NCBI RefSeq assembly: GCF_000185965.1
Contig: NC_014924.1
Span: forward strand, 186,001 to 250,000
Direction: 5' to 3'
Source: Pseudoxanthomonas suwonensis 11-1
Lineage (GTDB): Bacteria; Pseudomonadota; Gammaproteobacteria; Xanthomonadales; Xanthomonadaceae
DNA length: 64,000 nt
Within the stretch, counting starts at the first letter, position 1. Each line of letters begins with the position of its first letter. This document shows positions 34,666 through 41,938 of the stretch, piece after piece. The notes under the pieces were generated by a model. It was not told the origin of the DNA and did no database searches. It saw only the letters and a program-made list of their open reading frames with translations. The position numbers and the translations under genes were made by a program.

Positions 34666-35594
34666 TGCTCTCCCGCGTCGCCAGCCAGCTCTACTGGTTC
34701 AGCCGCTACCTCCGGCGTGCGGAGAACACCGCGCGCCTGGTCGGCGTCGGCAGCCTGCTGCAGCTGGACCTGCCGCGCTCGGTGAGGTTCACCTGGCGGC
34801 CGATGATCGCCACGGTCGGCGCCGAGGACCTGTTCCTGGGCATCCATCCGGAACCGGACGAGAGCCACGTGCTCGACTTCCTGCTGCTGGACGCGCGCAA
34901 TCCGTCCTCGCTGCGCAGTTCGGTGGGCCAGGCGCGCGAGATCCTGCGCGGCATCCGCGACGCCCTGCCGCAGGAGGTGTGGGAGGCGGTCAACGACCTG
35001 CACCTGTACCTGGATGCCGACGGTCCGCGCGTGCTCACGCGCCGCTACCGGATGGAGTTCATCGGCCGCATCACCGATGGCTGCCTCAAGGTCTCCGGCC
35101 TGCTGCAGGCCAACGTCAGCCGCGACATCGGCTTCCAGTTCCTGCGCCTGGGCACGGCGCTGGAGCAGGCGGACATGACTACCCGGATCGTCGACGCCGG
35201 CGCCTCGGGCCTGGTGCGGCCGCGCCACGACGATGACCGCGAGGCCTACCGCAACATGCAGTGGATGGCGGTGCTGCGCGCCCTGGCCGCCTACCAGATG
35301 TACCGCCGCCACGTGCGCCAGCGGGTCACCGCGGCGCATGCGCTGCGCTTCCTGCTGCACGACACCGAGTTCCCGCGCAGCGTGCAGTTCTGCCTGGCGC
35401 GGCTGCACCGGATCGTGCCGGCGATGCCGCCGCGCCCGGCGGTGGACCGGGCGCTGGTCCGGGTCAGCGGGCTGGTGCGCCAGGCCGACACGACGCTGCT
35501 GGCCGCTGGCGACGCGGCCGGCTTCATGGACGAGGTGCAGGTCTACCTGGGCAGCCTGCACGAGGCCATCGCCGAGGCCTGGTTCGCCGGCTGA
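34665..35594 (+). CDS. Alpha-E domain protein (DUF403)
   Basis: 309 residues, almost entirely helical. MLSRVASQLYWFSRYLRRAE is the alpha-E hallmark (a YW-x2-R-x2-R-x-E helix), and later repeats such as QFLRLGTALEQADMTTRIVD and NMQWMAVLRALAAYQMYRR follow the family pattern. The biochemical role is unknown; it is nearly always encoded with the circularly permuted ATP-grasp protein, and here the start overlaps that gene's stop by 1 nt (TGATG), so they are translated together, probably as partners. Cytosolic. Confidence 0.9.
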   Translation: MLSRVASQLYWFSRYLRRAENTARLVGVGSLLQLDLPRSVRFTWRPMIATVGAEDLFLGIHPEPDESHVLDFLLLDARNPSSLRSSVGQAREILRGIRDALPQEVWEAVNDLHLYLDADGPRVLTRRYRMEFIGRITDGCLKVSGLLQANVSRDIGFQFLRLGTALEQADMTTRIVDAGASGLVRPRHDDDREAYRNMQWMAVLRALAAYQMYRRHVRQRVTAAHALRFLLHDTEFPRSVQFCLARLHRIVPAMPPRPAVDRALVRVSGLVRQADTTLLAAGDAAGFMDEVQVYLGSLHEAIAEAWFAG

Positions 35595-35676
35595 GCGCCT
35601 GCCGCCACGGCCGTCGCGACGCCGGGCGCGCATGCCCTCAGTGTAGAATCCACGCTACCGGAACCTGCAGACAACC

Positions 35677-36504
35677 ATGACCTATTGCGTCGGCATCGAA
35701 GTGGACGAGGGCCTGGTATTCGCGGCTGACACCCGCACCAACGCCTCGCTCGACGACGTACGCGTGCACCGCAAGCTGCACGTGTTCGAGTACCCCGGCG
35801 ACCGCGCCTTCGTGGTCATGAGCGCGGGCAACCTCGCCACCACCCAGCTGGCGATCTCGCGCCTGCGCCGCGATGCCGAGGATCCTGACGCCCGCAGCCT
35901 GCGCAGTTTCCGCCACCTGTTCGAGGTGGCCGAGTACGTGGGCGAGGTGCTGGTCGCCAGCCAGGTGCAGGCCGGCAACAGCGATCCGCATGGCGGCATC
36001 AACACCCAGGCCACCCTGATCCTCGGCGGCCAGATCGCCGGCGAGCGTCCGGGTCTTTACCTGGTCTATCCGCTGGGCAACTGCATCGCCGCCTCGCCTG
36101 AAACGCCGTACCTGCAGATCGGCGAATCCAAGTACGGCAAGCCGATCCTGGACCGCATCGTGCGCCCCGAGACCGCGCTGGAGGACGCCGCGCGCTGCGC
36201 GGTGCTGTCGCTGGACTCGACCATCCGCTCCAACCTGTCGGTAGGCCTGCCGGTGGACCTGGCCCTGATCCGGGCCGGCGACCTGCGCATCAGCCAGCAG
36301 GTGCGGCTGGAAGCGGACACCCCGCTTTACGCCGAGATCCACGACACCTGGTCGCGCAAGCTGGAGAATGCGGTGCGCACCCTGCCGCGCTTCCCGTGGG
36401 AACCGCAGGCGGCGGACACGGAGGAGGCATCGGCCCTGCCGCCGCTTCCGCCGCGCCGGGTGCCCGCGGTCAAGGACCCCGGCGACCAGTCCGCCCAGCA
36501 ATAG
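35677..36504 (+). CDS. Anbu (ancestral beta subunit) proteasome-like peptidase
   Basis: 275 residues. It starts MTYCVGIEVDEGLVFAADTR: removal of Met would expose Thr2 as the N-terminal nucleophile, with Asp and Arg of the beta-subunit fold following (ADTRTN) and MSAGNLATTQ further on. These match the Anbu/BPH family, which forms open ring or helical assemblies unlike the closed HslV rings and has unclear substrates. It ends in a Pro-rich tail (about 245-275). A transglutaminase-like gene often accompanies this cluster elsewhere but is not here. An isolated TAGAAT lies upstream at 35644-35649 without a matching -35. Confidence 0.9.
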   Translation: MTYCVGIEVDEGLVFAADTRTNASLDDVRVHRKLHVFEYPGDRAFVVMSAGNLATTQLAISRLRRDAEDPDARSLRSFRHLFEVAEYVGEVLVASQVQAGNSDPHGGINTQATLILGGQIAGERPGLYLVYPLGNCIAASPETPYLQIGESKYGKPILDRIVRPETALEDAARCAVLSLDSTIRSNLSVGLPVDLALIRAGDLRISQQVRLEADTPLYAEIHDTWSRKLENAVRTLPRFPWEPQAADTEEASALPPLPPRRVPAVKDPGDQSAQQ

Positions 36505-36539
36505 CAAGCAAACCGATGGACACCCGCGAGGCCGCTGCC

Positions 36540-37031
36540 ATGGACGGCGCCACCACCGTGCTGCTGAGCCTGGGCAGCAACGTCGAACCCGAACGCTACC
36601 TGCGTGCCGCCATCGCCGGGCTGCGCGAGCGCTTCGGCGAGCTCATGGTGTCGCCCGCGTACCGCACGCCCGCGGTCGGGTTCGAAGGCCCACCATTCCT
36701 CAACAACGCCGTCGGACTGCGCACCGACCTCGGCCTGGGTGAGCTCGAAGCCTGGCTGCATGCGCTGGAGGACCGGCATGGCCGCGTCCGCACCGGTCCG
36801 CGCCTGGCCGACCGCACCCTGGACGTGGACGTGGTGTTCCATGGCGACCTGGTGCTGCGCGAGGGCGACAGGCTGCGCATCCCGCGTCCGGAGCTGAAGC
36901 ACGCCTTCGTGCTCAAGCCGCTGGCCGACATCGCCCCGGGCTTCATCGATCCGCTCAGCGGGCGCAGCCTGGCCGAGCTGTGGGCGGCACACCCGCAGCA
37001 TGGCGACGACTTCGAGGTGGTGCCGCTCTGA
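36540..37031 (+). CDS. folK: HPPK: hydroxymethyl-dihydropterin pyrophosphokinase
   Basis: 163 residues; transfers pyrophosphate from ATP to 6-hydroxymethyl-dihydropterin. Family marks: TTVLLSLGSNVEPERYL at the start, PPFLNNAVGLRTDLG, and the Mg-binding RTLDVDVVF, with IPRPELKHAFVLKPLADI at the end. The ATG at 36540 has GAGG 8 nt upstream and gives the standard length; an earlier in-frame ATG at 36516 would add eight residues (MDTREAAA). Neighbours are the Anbu peptidase upstream and a convergent pteridine reductase. Confidence 0.94.
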   Translation: MDGATTVLLSLGSNVEPERYLRAAIAGLRERFGELMVSPAYRTPAVGFEGPPFLNNAVGLRTDLGLGELEAWLHALEDRHGRVRTGPRLADRTLDVDVVFHGDLVLREGDRLRIPRPELKHAFVLKPLADIAPGFIDPLSGRSLAELWAAHPQHGDDFEVVPL

Positions 37032-37038
37032 GGCGCCT

Positions 37039-37776
37039 TCAGCGCGTGCGGCCGCCATCCACGTGCAGCACCTGGCCGGTGACGTAGCCGGCCTCGGCTG
37101 ACAGCAGCCAGGCCACGGCGGCGGCGATGTCCTCCGGCGTCCCGGCCCGACCCAGCGCGGTATCGGCCAGGATCGCCTGCTGCGCGCTGCTGTCCTGCGC
37201 CTGCTCCGGCCACAGGATCGCGCCCGGTGCCACCGCGTTCACCCGCACCCGTGGTGCCAGCGCCTGGGCCAGTCCGCGGGTCAGTGAAACCAGCGCGGCC
37301 TTGGCAGCGGAGTACAGCGGGTGGTCGCGCAGCGGAGTGCCGGCGTAGAGGTCGGCCAGGTTGACGATGGCGCCACCGCTCTGCCGCAGGTGCGGTGCCG
37401 CGGCCTGGGCCAGGAAGAACGGCGCGCGCGCGTTGACCGCGAACAGCGCGTCCCACTGCGCCGGTCCGGCCTGCCCCAGCGGGGTCGGGAAGAAGCTGGA
37501 GGCGTTGTTCACCAGGCCGTCCAGGCGGCCATGGTGGTCGATGCATTGCCGCACCAGCTGCCCTGGCGCGGCCGGATCCTGCAGGTCGGCCTGCAGCACC
37601 AGCACGCTGCCGGGGCGCGCGGATTCGAGTGCCGCCGCCAGTGCCTCCATCTCCGCCAACGAGCCATGGCAGTGCAGGGCCAGGTCGTGGCCGGCGGCGT
37701 GCAGGCGCCGCGCGATGGCGGCGCCGATGCGGCGCGCGGCACCGGTGACCAGGACGACGGGGCGGGAATGGGGCAT
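37039..37776 (-). CDS. Pteridine reductase (short-chain dehydrogenase)
   Basis: 245 residues. The Rossmann start reads VVLVTGAARRIGAAIARRLH; the TGAARRIG form (Arg in the glycine loop) is characteristic of NADPH-dependent pteridine reductases rather than general short-chain dehydrogenases. The catalytic YSAAKAAL (Y-x3-K), the LVNNASSFFPTPLG loop and the C-terminal YVTGQVLHVDGGRTR agree. It likely reduces dihydrobiopterin/dihydromonapterin or folate-type pterins, fitting its place beside folK. It starts at the ATG at 37776, 51 bp from the divergent methyltransferase gene. Confidence 0.88.
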   Translation of the reverse strand: MPHSRPVVLVTGAARRIGAAIARRLHAAGHDLALHCHGSLAEMEALAAALESARPGSVLVLQADLQDPAAPGQLVRQCIDHHGRLDGLVNNASSFFPTPLGQAGPAQWDALFAVNARAPFFLAQAAAPHLRQSGGAIVNLADLYAGTPLRDHPLYSAAKAALVSLTRGLAQALAPRVRVNAVAPGAILWPEQAQDSSAQQAILADTALGRAGTPEDIAAAVAWLLSAEAGYVTGQVLHVDGGRTR

Positions 37777-37827
37777 CGCGGATGCTCGCTCGGCTATGCT
37801 GGCCATTCTCCACGCCGTACCACAGCG

Positions 37828-39018
37828 ATGCACCCCCACACCGACCTGCCGGAACCCGCGCCCGGCGCCCTCCACCACAGCGGGATCCTGGCCGACCACA
37901 TCCGCGGGGAGATCCGCCATTCCGGTGGCGCGATCCCGATGTCGCGCTTCATGGAGCTGTGCCTGTATGCGCCCGGCCTGGGCTACTACAGCGCCGGGTC
38001 GACCAAGTTCGGCCCGGCCGGCGACTTCGTCACCGCCCCCGAGAGCGGGCGGCTGTTCGCGGCCACCGTGTCCGGGGTGCTGGCCGATGGCCTGCGCCAG
38101 CTGGGCGGGCACGCTCGCGTGCTGGAGGTCGGCGGCGGCAGCGGCGCCTTCGCCGAGGTCGCGCTCAAGCGCATGCTGGAACTGGACGCGCTGCCCGACC
38201 GCTACGCCATCCTCGAGCCGTCCGCGGACCTGCGCGAACGCCAGCGCGAGCACCTCGAGCGCACCCTGGTGCCGACCGTGTTCGAACTGGTCGAGTGGCT
38301 GGATCGTCCGTTCCAGGACGAGTGGGACGGCCTGCTGTTCGCCAACGAGGTGATCGACGCCCTGCCGACCCCGCGTTTCGTCCTGCGCGAGGGCAGGGTG
38401 TACGAGGAACATGTCGCCCTGGACGGAAACGACGGCTTCGTGCGCGTGGACCGCCCGGCCGATGCCCTGCTCGAGGCGGCGGTGCGCCATATCGAGGACT
38501 ATCTCGAGCAGCCGTTCGCGGACGGCTACCGTTCCGAGCTGCTGCCGCAGCTGCCGTACTGGCTGCAGGCGGTTGGCGGCGGCCTGCGCAGCGGCGGCAT
38601 GCTGTTCTTCGACTACGGCTACGCGCGCCGCGAGTACTACCAGCCGCAGCGCAGCGACGGCACCCTGCGCGCGTTCTACCGCCAGCGCATGCACGAGGAC
38701 GTGCTGCGCTGGCCGGGCCTGCAGGACCTCACCGCCTCGGTCGACTTCACCGCCCTGGCCGAGGCCGGCACGGGTGCCGGCCTGGACCTGGCCGGCTACT
38801 GCAGCCAGGCCAGCTTCCTGCTCGGCAACGGCATCGACCAGCTGCTGGCCGAGGCCGAGTCGCGCACCGACGAAGCCGGCGCCCTGCGCCTGCGCCAGGA
38901 ACTCAAGCGCCTGACACTGCCCGAGCAGATGGGCGAGCGCTTCCAGGCCATGGCCTTCACCCGCGACATCGACCTGGGCGCTGCCTTCCTGCTCGGCGAC
39001 ATGACGTGGCGCCTGTGA
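37828..39018 (+). CDS. SAM-dependent methyltransferase, MidA/NDUFAF7 family
   Basis: 396 residues. MSRFMELCLYAPGLGYYSAG and FGPAGDFVTAPES are DUF185 signatures, and the SAM site follows as RVLEVGGGSGAFAEVALK. In mitochondria the homologue methylates an arginine of complex I subunit NDUFS2; bacterial substrates are not established, so a respiratory-complex role here is only suggested. Cytosolic. The ATG at 37828 directly precedes MHPHTDLPEP, as usual for the family. Its TGA overlaps the GTG of the VanZ gene (GTGA), so the two are coupled. Confidence 0.88.
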   Translation: MHPHTDLPEPAPGALHHSGILADHIRGEIRHSGGAIPMSRFMELCLYAPGLGYYSAGSTKFGPAGDFVTAPESGRLFAATVSGVLADGLRQLGGHARVLEVGGGSGAFAEVALKRMLELDALPDRYAILEPSADLRERQREHLERTLVPTVFELVEWLDRPFQDEWDGLLFANEVIDALPTPRFVLREGRVYEEHVALDGNDGFVRVDRPADALLEAAVRHIEDYLEQPFADGYRSELLPQLPYWLQAVGGGLRSGGMLFFDYGYARREYYQPQRSDGTLRAFYRQRMHEDVLRWPGLQDLTASVDFTALAEAGTGAGLDLAGYCSQASFLLGNGIDQLLAEAESRTDEAGALRLRQELKRLTLPEQMGERFQAMAFTRDIDLGAAFLLGDMTWRL

Positions 39019-39401
39019 GTGCGGGTGCGTTGAAGCCGCTGCGGCGGCCGTACCTGTGGCTGGGCGCGTGGCTGCTGGCGGTGCTCGTGGTCTGCGTGGC
39101 CAGCCTGACTCCGCCGCCGCCGATGGAGCTGCCGCGCCATGGCGACAAGGTGGAGCACTTCCTCGCCTACGCGTTGCTGGCGGCATCGGCGGTGCAGGTA
39201 TTCCGGCCCGGTCGCCTGCTGTGGATCGTCGGCATCGGCCTGGTGCTGATGGGCGTAGGACTGGAATTCGCCCAGGGCGCGCTGACCGAAACCCGCATGG
39301 CCGACCCGGCCGATGCAGTGGCCAACGCCACCGGCGTGCTTGCCGGCCTGCTCACGGCGCGCACCCGGATGCGTGACCTGCTGCTGCGCCGCGGAGGCTG
39401 A
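39015..39401 (+). CDS. VanZ-like small membrane protein
   Basis: 128 residues with about three membrane helices. The motif GDKVEHFLAYALLA near residue 44 (Asp-Lys-x2-His) and GLEFAQGALTETRMADPADAVANATG are characteristic of the VanZ family, which includes a teicoplanin-resistance protein but mostly proteins of unknown function. The GTG at 39015 overlaps the stop of the methyltransferase gene. No van resistance genes are near, so resistance should not be inferred. Convergent with the GH20 gene across a hairpin. Confidence 0.82.
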   Translation: MSAGALKPLRRPYLWLGAWLLAVLVVCVASLTPPPPMELPRHGDKVEHFLAYALLAASAVQVFRPGRLLWIVGIGLVLMGVGLEFAQGALTETRMADPADAVANATGVLAGLLTARTRMRDLLLRRGG

Positions 39402-39421
39402 CCGCGGCGGCGGAGGCATGA

Positions 39422-39452
39422 GGACACCGTCGCGGAGGCGGCGACGGTGTCC
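39422..39452. terminator. Convergent terminator hairpin between VanZ and GH20 genes
   Basis: GGACACCGTCGC, 7-nt loop, GCGACGGTGTCC: perfect 12-bp stem in the 73-bp convergent space. Confidence 0.6.
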
Positions 39453-39474
39453 CTGGCGGTCGTTCCGTCCGCGC

Positions 39475-41832
39475 TCAGCGCAACTGCAGCGTCACCCGGT
39501 CGATCACCCACATCTGCGGCCGGGTGTCGCCGGTGAAGCGCAGGCACAGGTCCTGGCGTCCGCCGGGGCTTTCGGCCAGCGGAGCCTCCAGCTCGACGAA
39601 GCCGTCCTCGCCGGTCGTCGCCGGCAGCGGAACGCTGGCCACGCGCTGGCCGTTGCAGCCTCCGGCATGGATGTCGAGCTCGCCATGCGCCGATCGCGCC
39701 GGCTCGAAAGTGCGGTGCGGCTCGTCATGCGCCAGCTGGAAGTAGTAAGGGATGCGCCCGGCGCGTACCTTCACCGCGGCCACGCCGTCCAGCTCGGCCG
39801 CATTCCACTGCCAGCACGGATAGAAGATCGTGGTGTTGAAGATCGCGCGTTCGCCGTCCGCCGGGCCATCATCCTCCAGCCGCAGCAGCAGGCGGCCGGC
39901 ATCCGGGCAGATGCCCAGCTGTTCGTCGCTGCGGGTGAGCAGGGAGGCGGCGTCCCAGGCGTAGTCGCGGGCCGGTGCCAGCGGCTGTCCGTCGGCGAAC
40001 GCGGCCGCGCGCAGGCGCGCCGGAAGCGTCAGGGTGAGCGGCGCCTTGTAGGCCGGAGAGCTGGCGCTGGGTTCGCTGCCGTCGGTGGTGTAGTGCACGG
40101 CGTAGCCAAGCGGGTTGTCCAGTGCCACCTCGACCGTGCCGGCCTTGCGGTCGTCCACGGCCACCGCGTCCACCTGGAACGGGGTCAGCGCGTAACCGAT
40201 CCCCCAGGCACGATAGCGCTCCAGCTGGGCCGGCAGGCGGCGCAGGAAGTCGTCGTAGTCCTTGCGCGCGGCAGGGGTCCAGCCGGTCTCGGCCATCGCC
40301 GCCAGGCGCGGGAACACGTGGTGTTCGAAGCGCTCCCAGGTGCGGGTGTGTTCGGTCCACAGGTTGGCCTGCAGGCCGAGGATGTGGTGGCGCCTGTCTT
40401 CCTCCAGTTCCGCCGGTACCGGTTCGAAGTCGTAGACCTGGCGCAGGGTGATCGTGGCCGGCCGGCCCGGGGGCTCGTATGGCGACTCGGTCTGCAGGTA
40501 GTCCAGGTAGAGGTCGCCGGAGGGCGACATCACCACGTCGTGGCCCTCGCGTGCGGCCTTGAGGCCACCCTCGGTGCCGCGCCAGGACATCACCGTGGCC
40601 TCCGGCGGCAGCGGGCCCTCGAGGATCTCGTCCCAGCCGACGAGGCGCTTGCCGTGCGCGGCGAGGAACTTCTCCAGCCGCGCCACGATGTGGCTCTGCA
40701 TCTCCATCTCGGTCTTCGCCCCGACCTCGCGCATGCGTGCCTGCACCCGCGGCGAGGCTTCCCACTGGTCCTTGACCGCCTCGTCGCCGCCGATGTGGAA
40801 GTAGGTGCCGGGGAACAGGGGGACCAGCTCGCCGATCACGTCCTCGAGGAAGGCGATGGTGCTTTCCTCGGTGTTGAACAGGTTCGGGAACACGCCCCAC
40901 TCGCTGGACGGCTGCAACGGCGTACTGGTCGACCCCAGTTCCGGATAGGCGGCGATGGCCGCCGTGGCGTGGCCGGGCTGGTTGATCTCCGGGACCACGG
41001 TGATGTGGCGCGCGGCGGCATAGGCCACGATCTCGCGCACCTGGTCCTGGGTGTAATAGCCGCAATACGGCCGCGGCTGGCCGCTCACCGGATCGATCCC
41101 GCCGTCGCCGGCGGGGATGCGGCAGCCGCCGACTTCGGTGAGCTTCGGGTACTTCCTGATCTCCACGCGCCAGCCCTGGTCGTCGGTCAGGTGCCAGTGC
41201 AGGACGTTGAGCTTGTGCAGGGCCATCGCGTCGATGACCTGCTTGACCTGGTCCACGCTCCAGAAGTGGCGCGCTGGGTCCATCATGAAGCCGCGCCAGG
41301 AAAAGCGCGGCGCATCCTCGATGCGCACCGCCGGAAGCCAGGCGCCGGCCGCATCGATGGTGGCCAGCTGCAGCAGGGTCATGGCGCCGTGGAACAGGCC
41401 GGTGGCATCCGCGGCCCTGACCGTGGCTCCAGCCGGGGTGACCTCGAGCAGGTAGGCCTCGCGGCCGGCGTCCGCGCGCGCCGGATCGAGCACGAAGCGG
41501 ATCGCGCCCTGCGCCCCCTGCTTGTCGTCGCCGATGCGCAGCCGGATGCCACGGCCTCTCTCGAGCAGGGCGGCGAACTGGCCGGCGACCGCGCGCGCCG
41601 CCTCGTCTCCGGCGAGCACGGTGGTGCCGTTCCCCAGCGCGAGGCGGCCCTCGCCGGGCGTCATGCTGGCGGGCGCCGGCACCAGGGCCAGGCGGCTGTC
41701 ATGCTTCGGCGCGGCGGCGGATGGCAGTGCGGCGGGTGGTGCCTGGCGGTCGCTACCGCAGGCGGCCAGCGCCGCGAGCAGGCCGGCCGCGGCGAGCAGC
41801 CGCGCATGGTGGAGCAGGGTCGATCGGTTCAT
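39475..41832 (-). CDS. GH20 beta-N-acetylhexosaminidase lipoprotein
   Basis: 785 residues. Lipoprotein signal with LAALAAC at about residue 25, so it faces the periplasm or cell surface. A GH20b domain comes first, then the catalytic barrel with FHIGGDEAVKDQW (Asp-Glu catalytic pair) and the chitobiase-type SWRGFMMDPARHFWSVDQVK and HWHLTDDQGWRVEI. It cleaves terminal GlcNAc from chitooligosaccharides. ATG at 41832 has GGAG 5 nt upstream; a GTG two codons earlier is also open. It lies 106 bp downstream of the TonB receptor gene, with a stem-loop between them, in one arm of the GlcNAc locus. Confidence 0.94.
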   Translation of the reverse strand: MNRSTLLHHARLLAAAGLLAALAACGSDRQAPPAALPSAAAPKHDSRLALVPAPASMTPGEGRLALGNGTTVLAGDEAARAVAGQFAALLERGRGIRLRIGDDKQGAQGAIRFVLDPARADAGREAYLLEVTPAGATVRAADATGLFHGAMTLLQLATIDAAGAWLPAVRIEDAPRFSWRGFMMDPARHFWSVDQVKQVIDAMALHKLNVLHWHLTDDQGWRVEIRKYPKLTEVGGCRIPAGDGGIDPVSGQPRPYCGYYTQDQVREIVAYAAARHITVVPEINQPGHATAAIAAYPELGSTSTPLQPSSEWGVFPNLFNTEESTIAFLEDVIGELVPLFPGTYFHIGGDEAVKDQWEASPRVQARMREVGAKTEMEMQSHIVARLEKFLAAHGKRLVGWDEILEGPLPPEATVMSWRGTEGGLKAAREGHDVVMSPSGDLYLDYLQTESPYEPPGRPATITLRQVYDFEPVPAELEEDRRHHILGLQANLWTEHTRTWERFEHHVFPRLAAMAETGWTPAARKDYDDFLRRLPAQLERYRAWGIGYALTPFQVDAVAVDDRKAGTVEVALDNPLGYAVHYTTDGSEPSASSPAYKAPLTLTLPARLRAAAFADGQPLAPARDYAWDAASLLTRSDEQLGICPDAGRLLLRLEDDGPADGERAIFNTTIFYPCWQWNAAELDGVAAVKVRAGRIPYYFQLAHDEPHRTFEPARSAHGELDIHAGGCNGQRVASVPLPATTGEDGFVELEAPLAESPGGRQDLCLRFTGDTRPQMWVIDRVTLQLR

Positions 41833-41875
41833 GGTCACTCCGTGGTGGTCCGGATCGTGCGGCCGCGCGCGGACT

Positions 41876-41897
41876 GGGCCCGGATCGCTCCGGGCCC
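41876..41897 (-). terminator. Intercistronic hairpin between the TonB receptor and GH20 genes
   Basis: Minus strand GGGCCCGGA-GCGA-TCCGGGCCC, a perfect 9-bp stem with GNRA loop and no T-run. It could attenuate transcription into the GH20 gene or stabilise the receptor message. Confidence 0.45.
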
Positions 41898-41938
41898 GCC
41901 TGTCGCATGGCCGGCACGCGCTGGCGTCGTGGCCGTCG

